Notes: a model not told the origin generated them from the sequence alone. Numbered from the stretch's first letter, positions 13,875-20,270 are shown. The stretch: DNA of 20,270 nucleotides from CBDUZS01 sp965371785 (GCA_965371785.1 CBDUZS010000046.1:1-20270), one strand, 5' to 3'. A program made the numbers and translations.

Positions 13875-14963
13875 TTAGAAACCCACTCCCAGGGAGAACC
13901 TGTGCGTATTGTCGAGATCCTCGTGGCTCAGATAGGCGTAGTCCAGTGAGACGGGATGACTGAACAACCCGAAGTTGATACCCAGACCAGCCGTCATGTT
14001 GCCCTCACTGGCACCGATGCGCAGAGCGACACGCTCACGGATCAGGAACTCGGCTCCGACGTGAGTGTCGAGGCTGACTTCGCCGAAATGGTACTGTGAA
14101 GCGTATTTCCTGCCCTCGAAACGGAAGTCCCCGTCGCTCGTGAAAGTGACCACCGTGCCGAACTTCCTCAGGGGCCATTCGACTGCGAATCCGAGTTTTA
14201 CCGTCGGGAAGACCGTTTCGTTGATTCCGGTATCCCAGAACAGGTAAGTACCGAAGACATCCTGCACGTTCAGACCAACCGAGAATGCCTCAACAGGCTG
14301 CCACCTTGCGCCGATATCGAGCCCCACTCCGAAGGCGTTGTGACCCATGAGACCTCGCTGAATGATCTTTGCCGAAGCTCCTGCCGAAACCGTTGGAGTG
14401 AAAAGCCGTGACCACGTGAGGTAGAGCGCCCAATCGACGCCGCTTTCCCAGGTGATCCTTCCCTCGTCGTATATGATCTCCTCGCCAGGATCCCATTCAC
14501 CGTTACCTTCCGTGCCGGTCGGATTGGTGTCGGGATCGTAGTCGTCGTTGCCGGAATCCCCCGGTTCCCCCGTTCCGTCCACTCCAAAAACACCGTCGGA
14601 ACCGGTATCGTACCACTCGAGGTTGGTCGTATTCGCGATCTTCCCGGCATCGGTGCGGAAGAGGCTCGCACCAAGACCGGTCTCACCGTTTGATCGGGCG
14701 TATGCAAGGTAGTCGTAAGTAATAAGACCGCCAAAGCGCTCGGAATGCATGAAAGACGCTTCCTGGCCATCGAGCAGGCAGAGCCCCGCCGGGTTCCAGT
14801 AGGCAGCCGTGACGTCTCCTGCAATGGCCGAGTAAGCGCCCCCAAGTGCGAGGGCTCTTGCGCCGGCACCAACGTACAGGAACTCTCCTGCATATTTCGT
14901 TGACCAGCATAGCGATGGCATACCAAAAGCTATTATTACAAAGAACAGGATGAAGCGCCGCAT
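13875..14963 (-). CDS. PorV/PorQ-family outer-membrane beta-barrel protein
   Basis: 362 aa. A signal peptide covers about 1-21 (MRRFILFFVIIAFGMPSLCW). The family signature follows at once: GAGARALALGGAYSAIAGD (32-50) and TAAYWNPAGL (52-61). The rest alternates as FadL-like beta strands (LGASLF, SAGASAKIIQRGL, FGVGLDIGARW, VGLNVQDVFG, LGFAVEWPL) and ends in an aromatic strand (HRFSLGVGF). Residues about 119-168 form an acidic Gly/Asp-rich insert that looks like a flexible or metal-binding loop. In Bacteroidota, PorV receives and moves T9SS cargo to the attachment complex. The two sorting-domain peptidases in this window could be such cargo. The ATG has AAAGG 7 nt upstream and is 13 nt from the PilZ gene. 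Confidence 0.87.
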   Translation of the reverse strand: MRRFILFFVIIAFGMPSLCWSTKYAGEFLYVGAGARALALGGAYSAIAGDVTAAYWNPAGLCLLDGQEASFMHSERFGGLITYDYLAYARSNGETGLGASLFRTDAGKIANTTNLEWYDTGSDGVFGVDGTGEPGDSGNDDYDPDTNPTGTEGNGEWDPGEEIIYDEGRITWESGVDWALYLTWSRLFTPTVSAGASAKIIQRGLMGHNAFGVGLDIGARWQPVEAFSVGLNVQDVFGTYLFWDTGINETVFPTVKLGFAVEWPLRKFGTVVTFTSDGDFRFEGRKYASQYHFGEVSLDTHVGAEFLIRERVALRIGASEGNMTAGLGINFGLFSHPVSLDYAYLSHEDLDNTHRFSLGVGF

Positions 14964-14976
14964 AGTCAGGCCTTTC

Positions 14977-15312
14977 CTACTCGAGACCGTTCACGAACCT
15001 GGAGATACTCTCTCGATCCTCGGTAGATATCCTTGTGAAGAAGAGACCTATGCCGTAAGTATCATCCGGAAGCTCTTCCTCCCTGATGACAACGGCCCTT
15101 GCATTGATACAGTGATCCTCGCTCATCCTGAGAAGGATCTCAACCCTCGTGAGGTCTCCCAGCCGCTTGGAACTTATGCAGTATATGCCTGACGCACTGA
15201 TGTTAAGAGCAGTGACAGGAAGCTCTGGCATCCCTTTTGTGCCAACCGTGACTTCGAAGCCGTTCTGTACACGGGGATGAAGCCTTCTGTCAATCTGAGG
15301 TGCACTTACCAT
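14977..15312 (-). CDS. PilZ-domain protein
   Basis: 111 aa, essentially one PilZ domain. The c-di-GMP binding pattern is present: R10-x3-R14 (RRLHPR) and N37-x-S39-x2-G42 (NISASG), the N-x-S-x-x-G variant of D/N-x-S-x-x-G. YGIGLFF near 86-92 is the usual late strand. I start it at ATG 15312 because AAGGAG lies 5 nt upstream and the promoter at 15342-15370 would begin transcription near 15335; the longer frame to 15357 would start upstream of the transcript. It is the first gene of the PilZ, PorV, lipid kinase, miaB, GT9 operon, which suggests a c-di-GMP link to envelope functions; the link itself is inferred. Confidence 0.88.
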   Translation of the reverse strand: MVSAPQIDRRLHPRVQNGFEVTVGTKGMPELPVTALNISASGIYCISSKRLGDLTRVEILLRMSEDHCINARAVVIREEELPDDTYGIGLFFTRISTEDRESISRFVNGLE

Positions 15313-15341
15313 CGGCTCTCCTTGCAGCGAGACTGTAATCA

Positions 15342-15370
15342 ATGCTAGTCTCAGCAACCAGATCTGTCAA
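15342..15370 (-). promoter_or_regulatory. Sigma70-type promoter of the PilZ operon
   Basis: On the minus strand, TTGACA (15365-15370) is an exact -35 hexamer, followed by a 17-nt spacer and TAGCAT (15342-15347, 4 of 6). The predicted start near 15335 gives a leader of about 23 nt that contains the AAGGAG of the PilZ gene. This is the best promoter match in the window. Confidence 0.65.
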
Positions 15371-15408
15371 TACATATATACCTGCTGGTGCCCTGTGGTT
15401 CCCTGGAA

Positions 15409-15441
15409 CGAACTAACCGTTCGAGGATCCCAGCCCGGGAT
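15409..15441. repeat. Two small hairpins between the membrane-protein and PilZ genes
   Basis: CGAAC-TAACC-GTTCG (15409-15423) and ATCCC-AGCCC-GGGAT (15427-15441) lie in tandem just past the stop of the minus-strand membrane-protein gene. Each has a 5-bp stem. They may end that transcript before the PilZ promoter. No U-run is present. Confidence 0.33.
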
Positions 15442-15452
15442 GCATCAACCCT

Positions 15453-15866
15453 TTAGTCGAACAGTTCCTTGACCGAGGCTCGACTGAGGGTTACCAGCGT
15501 GAAAATTCCCAGAATGGTTCCAAAAGGCATGAAGATGCACAGGATCGCAGCGATGACCATGCAGTACGTATACCTGATTCTCTTCGCAAGGTTTCGGCCG
15601 GATACGATAACAAGAATTCCAAAAGTTGTTCCGATCAGAACCAGAGCAGCACCAATTCCCGAGAAGAGCCAGCCGACGAATTCGGGAGGTGGTTCCGCAT
15701 TCTTGCCCACGGACATCATCTCCTGCGGAGAGGTGATCAGCACGACTCCCAGAACCAGGTAGATCACCCAGATCATCGACATGCCTATCGTCAACGCGCC
15801 CACCACGTAGTGGAATATTGACAGTAGCCGCAGATGGTCTAGATCCGTGTTGATTTCCGGGCTCAA
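15453..15866 (-). CDS. Small four-helix membrane protein of unknown function
   Basis: 137 aa with about four hydrophobic segments (about 18-45, 64-90, 99-113 and 116-127). The HLRLLSIFHYVVG start and the PFGTILGIFTLVTLSR and SVKELF end are typical of a group of uncharacterised bacterial membrane proteins that I recall from Bacteroidota and Planctomycetota. The start codon is TTG (15866), firmly supported by GGAGG 6 nt upstream. It is divergent from the DUF4870-like gene, sharing a 131-bp region with a palindrome. No catalytic motif is visible. Confidence 0.75.
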   Translation of the reverse strand: MSPEINTDLDHLRLLSIFHYVVGALTIGMSMIWVIYLVLGVVLITSPQEMMSVGKNAEPPPEFVGWLFSGIGAALVLIGTTFGILVIVSGRNLAKRIRYTYCMVIAAILCIFMPFGTILGIFTLVTLSRASVKELFD

Positions 15867-15919
15867 GAATAACCTCCGTCTGAAGGTGCTGGATATCTGC
15901 TATCCGGTTACATCCGCCG

Positions 15920-15950
15920 TTGACAGGATATCACATAATGTGAATATAGC
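15920..15950 (+). promoter_or_regulatory. Promoter and candidate operator upstream of the DUF4870-like gene
   Basis: TTGACA (15920-15925) is an exact -35. Candidate -10 hexamers are AATATA (15943-15948, spacer 17) and TATAGC (15945-15950, spacer 19). The spacer holds the perfect palindrome TCACAT-A-ATGTGA (15931-15943). A protein bound there would block RNA polymerase, so it is a good repressor-site candidate, and it could serve both divergent genes. Confidence 0.45.
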
Positions 15951-15997
15951 GTTATTCGGAACTCAAGTGCACTACTTAATCAGTAAGGGGGTACCTT

Positions 15998-16480
15998 ATG
16001 GAACCTGTATACACGTTTACGCCGAAGGAAATCGAGGATGGGAAAGGTCTCGGAGGCCTTGCCTACATCACATGGATAGGTCTTCTTATCGCTTTCATCA
16101 TGGGCAAGGACAACAGATACGTCCTTTACCACGTTCAGCAGTCGCTGATCCTGGTCATCGCCGCGATATTCATCGCGATACCTTTCCTCGGATGGATATG
16201 GGGTATCTTTGTTCTCGTAGCATGGATCATGGGTCTGATGAACGGATTCGGCGGCAAGGCCGTTCCGCTTCCGCTCATAGGCTCGATCGGGCTCAAATTC
16301 GGGATCCTGAAGCCTGACTCCTCTGCGCCCGCAGCAGCCCCGGTTGCTCCGGTCACACCGGTCACACCGGTCACACCGGTCACACCGGTTGCACCGGTTG
16401 CTCCAGTAGAACCGGTGGTAACTCCACCGGCCGATCGCGTTCCACCCCAGACTCCTCCTCCGGCTGATCCACCTGAGTAA
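15998..16480 (+). CDS. DUF4870-like membrane protein with Pro-Val-rich tail
   Basis: 160 aa. An N-terminal cytoplasmic stretch is followed by hydrophobic segments at about 19-36, 48-62 and 64-83; FIMGKDNRYVLYHVQQSLIL between the first two is the hallmark of DUF4870/Tic20-like proteins (charged loop then YH-x-x-QSL). The C-terminal 55 residues are low-complexity Pro/Val/Thr/Ala, built on nine PVx triplets (115-141) from a 9-bp tandem repeat, ending PPADPPE. The ATG follows AAGGGGG 6 nt upstream. A hairpin lies about 24 nt after the stop. Function of the family is unknown. Confidence 0.8.
   Translation: MEPVYTFTPKEIEDGKGLGGLAYITWIGLLIAFIMGKDNRYVLYHVQQSLILVIAAIFIAIPFLGWIWGIFVLVAWIMGLMNGFGGKAVPLPLIGSIGLKFGILKPDSSAPAAAPVAPVTPVTPVTPVTPVAPVAPVEPVVTPPADRVPPQTPPPADPPE
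16340..16420 (+). repeat. 9-bp tandem repeat coding for Pro-Val-x triplets
   Basis: Nine 9-bp units in frame. Four are identical CCGGTCACA copies (16349-16384), flanked by CCGGTTGCT, CCGGTTGCA and more diverged units. They encode PVA, four PVT, PVA, PVA, PVE and PVV. Unit changes keep the frame, so copy number could vary without breaking the protein. Confidence 0.9.
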
Positions 16481-16502
16481 TTTGTTCGATCTGGTATACA
16501 TT

Positions 16503-16529
16503 GGGAGGGTGGCTGATTGCCACCCTCCT
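16503..16529 (+). terminator. Strong hairpin after the DUF4870-like gene
   Basis: GGAGGGTGGC (16504-16513), a 5-nt loop and GCCACCCTCC (16519-16528) form a perfect 10-bp stem, extended by one G-T pair. It starts 23 nt past the TAA. No U-run follows, but a second stem, TGGGG-N7-CCCCA, lies at 16538-16554. Together they probably end or attenuate the transcript before the next gene. Confidence 0.55.
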
Positions 16530-16619
16530 CGCATATCTGGGGGGAAGAACCCCAATCCTGTTATTGTGTTATCTTGAATCGTCGGTAACAGAACAGACGC
16601 AAACAGAGGAGGAGAAATC

Positions 16620-17042
16620 GTGCTCAACGGAATCTGGCTCGCACTTCTCGGCATTCTGGCCGCACCGAACATAATCGTCTCCAAAAAACCCGAAGCCGCC
16701 GAATGGATAGACAAGCTCCGACCTTACCAGGGCTGGCTGGGTGTGGTTTCACTCGTTTACGGAATCATTAAGCTGATTCAGATGCTTGGTGGTCTCAGCT
16801 TCGGGTTCAGACATTTTCTGATTATCACACTCACTGCGCTTGTCTGGGCACTTCTACTCATCGTACTGGGTCTCTTGCTCGGCATCAACGTAATCAAGAC
16901 CTTCGTGAAAGATGCAGCGTTTCAGTCGAAGATGGATGGTGTAGTCACCAAGATTGCAGCGAAGCAGGGCAAGCTCGGTCTCGTCGCCATAATCGTAGGA
17001 CTCTGGATAGTCGTAATCAACCTGTTCAACATAGTCATCTGA
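16620..17042 (+). CDS. Small multi-pass membrane protein of unknown function
   Basis: 140 aa with about four hydrophobic segments (3-20, 40-58, 65-92 and 117-139). A positively charged stretch (KTFVKDAAFQSKMDGVVTKI) lies between the last two. The start is GTG (16620), supported by AGGAGG 7 nt upstream. It is followed by a 12-bp hairpin. No family is recognised and no polar motif suggests catalysis. It is the third small membrane-protein gene in a row. Confidence 0.75.
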   Translation: MLNGIWLALLGILAAPNIIVSKKPEAAEWIDKLRPYQGWLGVVSLVYGIIKLIQMLGGLSFGFRHFLIITLTALVWALLLIVLGLLLGINVIKTFVKDAAFQSKMDGVVTKIAAKQGKLGLVAIIVGLWIVVINLFNIVI

Positions 17043-17060
17043 CATCACACTTCAGATGAG

Positions 17061-17094
17061 ATAACCGGGATGAGCTTCGGCCCATCCCGGTTAT
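17061..17094 (+). terminator. 12-bp hairpin with UUCG tetraloop
   Basis: ATAACCGGGATG (17061-17072) pairs perfectly with CATCCCGGTTAT (17083-17094). The interior folds further as GC-TTCG-GC, with a closing C(UUCG)G tetraloop. It starts 19 nt past the stop of the membrane-protein gene. Only a weak T-rich tail (TCTGTCTGG) follows. It separates that gene from the mgtE promoter. Confidence 0.6.
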
Positions 17095-17124
17095 TCTGTC
17101 TGGTAATTACATCCCATGTTGGTG

Positions 17125-17152
17125 TTGACAGAACCTGTTCGTCTGGTAACAT
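17125..17152 (+). promoter_or_regulatory. Sigma70-type promoter of mgtE-glgB
   Basis: TTGACA (17125-17130), a 16-nt spacer and TAACAT (17147-17152). Transcription would start near 17159, leaving about 21 nt to the ATG at 17180 with the GGGGAGG ribosome site inside. The leader is too short for an M-box Mg2+ riboswitch. Confidence 0.6.
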
Positions 17153-17179
17153 TCATTGTCACGCTCCGGGGAGGTTCCT

Positions 17180-18532
17180 ATGCCGATAACGCAGACACAT
17201 GTGGACTACATCCGCAGATTGCTCTCGACCGGCGCGAGCACAAGGGCTGCGATAGCTCTCAGCAAGATCCACCCTGCCGACATCGCAGAGCTGTTCGGAA
17301 ACCTCACCCCCCATGAAACGAAGACACTCGTCGGCCTGCTCACATTGCAGGACAAGGCCGGAGACGTGCTTGCAGAACTTCCGGAGGGAATACTCACAGA
17401 GGTCCTGGAGCTGCTGGACAACAGGCTCATATCAGGGCTCCTCCAGAACCAGGATCCCGGCATAGTCCTTCTCTTCCTCAAAACCCTTCCCGAGGAGAGA
17501 CATGAGAAGATCCTCGCGCTCCTGTCCCCTGGAGACCGGGAAAGGGTAGACAAATTCCTTATCTATCCGGAAGACTCTTCCGGGTACTGTATGGCAACCA
17601 GTTTCATGACGGTACATCCCCACCTCTCCGCCTCTGAGGCAGTCGAAGAGATCAGACAGCAGAGCGAAAAGGTCGATGTTCCCTTCTACGTCTACGTCGT
17701 CGACTCAGACAACAGGCTTGCCGGAGTAGTCCCGCTGAGAAGGCTGGTTACGTGCCCACAGGATACCAAGGTCAGCGTTCTGATGCTCGAGAACCCCTTT
17801 ACGGTGAATGCAAACGACGACCGGGAGGAAGCCGCTCTGATCGCCATGAAGTACGACATCATGGCTGTCCCGGTCGTTGATGATGGTCACCACCTGATAG
17901 GGGTAATCCCGGGAGACAGCCTTTTCGACGTGATAGAGAAGGAAGCAACCGAGGACATGTACAGGATGGCAGGTCTGACCGAGGACGACAGGATATTCTC
18001 CCCCGTGTCAACTGCTTTCCGGAAGCGTTTTCCATGGTTGTGGATCAACCTGATCACTGCTTTCGTGGCTTCCACCGTTGTAAGGGCTTTTCAGGGAACC
18101 ATTGAATCGTTTGCCACACTGGCTGCTTTCATGCCCGTTATAGCAGGCATGGGAGGAAACACCGGCAACCAGTCGCTTGTCGTGATCACCAGGGGAATCG
18201 CACTGGGAGAAATGGAATTTTCTTCAGGCCTGAAAGCCATGCTCAAGGAGGCATCGGTCGGTCTTCTGCTCGGTACCGTTGCCGGTCTGATCGCGGCAGG
18301 TATCGCGTACGTAACGACGGGAGGCGAAAGAGCTCTGAAACTCGGGCTCGTCATCTTCCTCTCCCTCGTCGCTAACATGGGTCTGGCAGGTCTTCTCGGT
18401 GCAGCCATTCCCCTGCTTCTCAGATCGATGGGGCGTGATCCCGCTCTGGGCAGCAACATCCTGCTCACAGCCTGCACAGATTCGATCGGTTACCTTCTGC
18501 TGCTCGGGCTTGCCATGGCCATAATCATGTAG
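17180..18532 (+). CDS. mgtE: Magnesium transporter MgtE
   Basis: 450 aa, the usual MgtE length. The N-terminal superhelical domain (about 5-130) includes HPADIAELFGNL (31-42). Two CBS domains follow (about 137-255): SFMTVHPHLSASEAVEEIR, then ENPFTVNANDDREEAALIA and YDIMAVPVVD. The plug helix (about 250-285) leads to five membrane segments with the conserved MPVIAGMGGNTGNQSL (318-333) and ACTDSIGY (431-438), where D434 corresponds to the pore Asp that selects Mg2+. In the family the cytosolic domains sense Mg2+ and close the channel. ATG 17180 is chosen because GGGGAGG lies 5 nt upstream; an upstream TTG at 17156 would overlap the promoter. It is 5 nt before glgB. Confidence 0.96.
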   Translation: MPITQTHVDYIRRLLSTGASTRAAIALSKIHPADIAELFGNLTPHETKTLVGLLTLQDKAGDVLAELPEGILTEVLELLDNRLISGLLQNQDPGIVLLFLKTLPEERHEKILALLSPGDRERVDKFLIYPEDSSGYCMATSFMTVHPHLSASEAVEEIRQQSEKVDVPFYVYVVDSDNRLAGVVPLRRLVTCPQDTKVSVLMLENPFTVNANDDREEAALIAMKYDIMAVPVVDDGHHLIGVIPGDSLFDVIEKEATEDMYRMAGLTEDDRIFSPVSTAFRKRFPWLWINLITAFVASTVVRAFQGTIESFATLAAFMPVIAGMGGNTGNQSLVVITRGIALGEMEFSSGLKAMLKEASVGLLLGTVAGLIAAGIAYVTTGGERALKLGLVIFLSLVANMGLAGLLGAAIPLLLRSMGRDPALGSNILLTACTDSIGYLLLLGLAMAIIM

Positions 18533-18537
18533 GTCCG

Positions 18538-20270
18538 ATGGACACGACCGTTCTATCCGGCAAGGAAATCTCCCAGATCGTAAATGGACACATGTCAGAT
18601 CCATTCGAGCTGCTCGGGCTGCACCCTCTCGGAGAAGAGCATGGCAACCGCCTCGAGATCAGGACCTTCTGCCCCTTCGCATCGGAAATTTGGATACTGG
18701 CGGAGGACGGGAGTACGATGGAGATGAAGAAAGTCCATCCCGATGGTCTCTTCGTGTGGCAGTCACCCCGTAATACGGTTCCCTTTGCATACATACTCGT
18801 GATAAGCACAGATGCAGGCGATTCATGGAAATCCCGTGACCCGTACTCATTCCTCCCTCAGCTGGGAGAGCTCGATCTGCACCTCTTCACGGAGGGAAGA
18901 CACTTAAAACTCTACGATTGTTTCGGAGCCAGGGTCTGGAAAGCGGAAGACACCGATGGGGTTCTCTTCTCGGTGTGGGCTCCAAATGCCAGATGGGTAA
19001 GTGTGTCGGGATCGTTCAACGACTGGGACCGTAGAAGGCACCCCATGCGCAACAGGGGTTCTTCGGGAGTATGGGAACTTTTCGTACCGGGGCTTCAGGC
19101 TGGTGATCTCTACAAGTACGTGATCACTACCGGTGACGGAAAGAACCTGGACAAGGCGGACCCCCTGGCGCTCTTCTCGGAGATCAGGCCGGCAACCGCT
19201 TCCGTGGTGACGGACCTCTCCGGCCTGGAATGGAGTGATAACGCCTGGATCATCCGACGTTCGGAAACGAATCCCCTTACGCGGCCATTGTCGGTCTACG
19301 AGGTTCATGCCGCTTCCTGGAGACGCCCGTCGGATGGCCGCCTGTTCTGTTCATGGGATGATCTGGCCAAGGAACTCATCCCATGGGTCGAAGAGCTGGG
19401 ATTCACACATATCGAGTTACTCCCCATAACCGAGCATCCCTTCGACGGTTCCTGGGGCTACCAGACCATGGGTTTCTTCTCGCCGACCAGCAGGTTCGGT
19501 TCACCCGCGGATTTCGCTGCCTTCGTAAACACCTGTCACACCAAGGGTATAGGTGTAATACTCGACTGGACACCAGCCCACTTTCCCTCCGATGAATTCG
19601 GCCTCGCAAAATTCGACGGCACATGCCTCTACGAACATGCGGATCCCAGGATGGGACTTCACCCGGACTGGAACACTCTCGTCTTCAATTACGATCGGGC
19701 CGAAGTACGGAACTTCCTTCTGGCGAGTGCTCTCTTCTGGTTCGAGAAGTACCATATCGACGGTTTGAGAGTGGATGCAGTGGCATCGATGCTCTACCGG
19801 GACTACTCCCGGAAGGACGGCGAGTGGATTCCCAACGAATTCGGTGGAAACGAGAACTTTGGCGCCGTCTCCTTTCTTCAGGAACTCAATACGGTTGCCC
19901 ATGGCCAGTACCCGGGTGCACTGGTGATAGCGGAGGAGAGCACCGCATGGCCGGCCGTTTCAAGACCGGTTGACTCGGGAGGGCTCGGATTCACCCTGAA
20001 GTGGAACATGGGCTGGATGAACGACACTCTGGAGTTCTTTTCGAAGACGCCGGTGCACAGGAAACACCATGTAAACGAGTTGACCTTCTCGATGGCTTAC
20101 GCTTACAGCGAGAATTTTCTCCTGCCCCTTTCGCATGACGAGGTGGTTCACGGAAAGGGCTCTCTGATCTCGCGAATGCCGGGGGACCGCTGGCAGCAAT
20201 TCGCCAACCTTCGCCTACTCCTGTCGTACCAGTGGGCACACCCGGGCAGAAAGCTCCTCTTCATGGGAGC
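18538..20270 (+). CDS. glgB: 1,4-alpha-glucan (glycogen) branching enzyme, truncated by window end
   Basis: 577 codons are present; the 3' end lies outside the window. GlgB cuts alpha-1,4-glucan chains and re-joins them as alpha-1,6 branches. The N1 domain starts with DPFELLGLHPLGEEHG (about 21-36), so this is the long two-CBM48 type. The second CBM48 has VLFSVWAPNARWVSVSGSFN (about 140-160). The GH13 barrel has LSVYEVHAASWR, GYQTMGFFSPTSRFG, GLRVDAVASM with nucleophile D413, VIAEES with acid/base E466, and LSHDEVVHGKGS with D534. These align with E. coli D405, E458 and D526. The ATG is 5 nt after the mgtE stop with only AGG as a ribosome site, so translation is probably coupled. No other glycogen gene is in view. 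Confidence 0.95.
   Translation, partial: MDTTVLSGKEISQIVNGHMSDPFELLGLHPLGEEHGNRLEIRTFCPFASEIWILAEDGSTMEMKKVHPDGLFVWQSPRNTVPFAYILVISTDAGDSWKSRDPYSFLPQLGELDLHLFTEGRHLKLYDCFGARVWKAEDTDGVLFSVWAPNARWVSVSGSFNDWDRRRHPMRNRGSSGVWELFVPGLQAGDLYKYVITTGDGKNLDKADPLALFSEIRPATASVVTDLSGLEWSDNAWIIRRSETNPLTRPLSVYEVHAASWRRPSDGRLFCSWDDLAKELIPWVEELGFTHIELLPITEHPFDGSWGYQTMGFFSPTSRFGSPADFAAFVNTCHTKGIGVILDWTPAHFPSDEFGLAKFDGTCLYEHADPRMGLHPDWNTLVFNYDRAEVRNFLLASALFWFEKYHIDGLRVDAVASMLYRDYSRKDGEWIPNEFGGNENFGAVSFLQELNTVAHGQYPGALVIAEESTAWPAVSRPVDSGGLGFTLKWNMGWMNDTLEFFSKTPVHRKHHVNELTFSMAYAYSENFLLPLSHDEVVHGKGSLISRMPGDRWQQFANLRLLLSYQWAHPGRKLLFMG

Noticed and set aside
15931..15943. CRP/FNR-type binding site
   Set aside because: The half-sites are TCACAT and ATGTGA, in the opposite order to the CRP TGTGA-N6-TCACA arrangement, and the spacing is only 1 nt.
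16340..16420. CRISPR or VNTR array
   Set aside because: Units are 9 bp, contiguous and in frame in a coding sequence; there are no spacers.
15980..16714. 244-codon minus-strand ORF with Cys-Asp-Arg repeats
   Set aside because: Antisense to the DUF4870-like gene; the repeat is the complement of the 9-bp tandem repeat, not a real Cys-rich protein.
17095..17179. M-box Mg2+ riboswitch before mgtE
   Set aside because: The predicted leader is only about 20 nt and the gap about 85 bp, too short for the M-box.
1..20270. Defence system, phage or toxin-antitoxin module
   Set aside because: No gene has a recognisable nuclease-defence, phage structural or toxin domain; XseAB is a housekeeping exonuclease.

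Overview
The window is a gene-dense bacterial chromosome segment carrying housekeeping, envelope and secretion genes. I see no phage, plasmid, transposon, CRISPR array, rRNA or tRNA in it. Two secreted peptidases end in Por-secretion (type IX, T9SS) type sorting domains, and a PorV/PorQ-family outer-membrane protein is encoded nearby. With a GT9 heptosyltransferase-like enzyme, this points to a diderm of the FCB superphylum, possibly a candidate phylum of the Fermentibacterota, Latescibacterota, Eisenbacteria or WOR-3 kind. That placement is inference; no marker gene here fixes the phylum.

Layout. 87-2351 (-) is a gingipain-like C25 peptidase with a hairpin terminator at 42-68. A 328-bp divergent region separates it from a DASS/SLC13 anion transporter (2680-4059, +), followed by a zinc-ribbon protein and a DUF2703-like protein (4097-4830, +). 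These converge on a minus-strand pair (4834-8302): a uridine-kinase-like enzyme with a threonyl-tRNA-synthetase-like N-terminal domain, then an overlapping M1 metallopeptidase with a sorting domain. After a 683-bp gap with no convincing gene come a small secreted PPC-like protein, xseA and xseB (8986-10956, +).

These meet, stop codon to stop codon, a compact minus-strand operon of five genes (15312 down to 10957): PilZ protein, PorV-like protein, DGK1/SEC59/VTE5-type lipid kinase, MiaB and GT9 glycosyltransferase. A clear TTGACA-N17-TAGCAT promoter precedes it. Three small membrane-protein genes follow (15453-17042), two of them divergent around a 13-bp palindrome that lies inside a promoter spacer. 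The window ends with mgtE (Mg2+ channel) and glgB (glycogen branching enzyme, cut by the window edge), probably co-transcribed from TTGACA-N16-TAACAT.

How the genes fit together. The C25 and M1 peptidases are likely exported through the Sec system and then a T9SS-like route, for which PorV-type proteins are known shuttle or acceptor components. The PilZ/PorV/lipid kinase/GT9 operon looks like an envelope-assembly unit with a possible c-di-GMP input. XseAB, MiaB, MgtE and GlgB are ordinary metabolism and maintenance. Several genes use TTG or GTG starts backed by strong Shine-Dalgarno sequences. I found no single spectacular new system. The least explained pieces are the zinc-ribbon/DUF2703 pair, the kinase-peptidase overlap, the PilZ-PorV operon and the small membrane-protein cluster with its palindrome.
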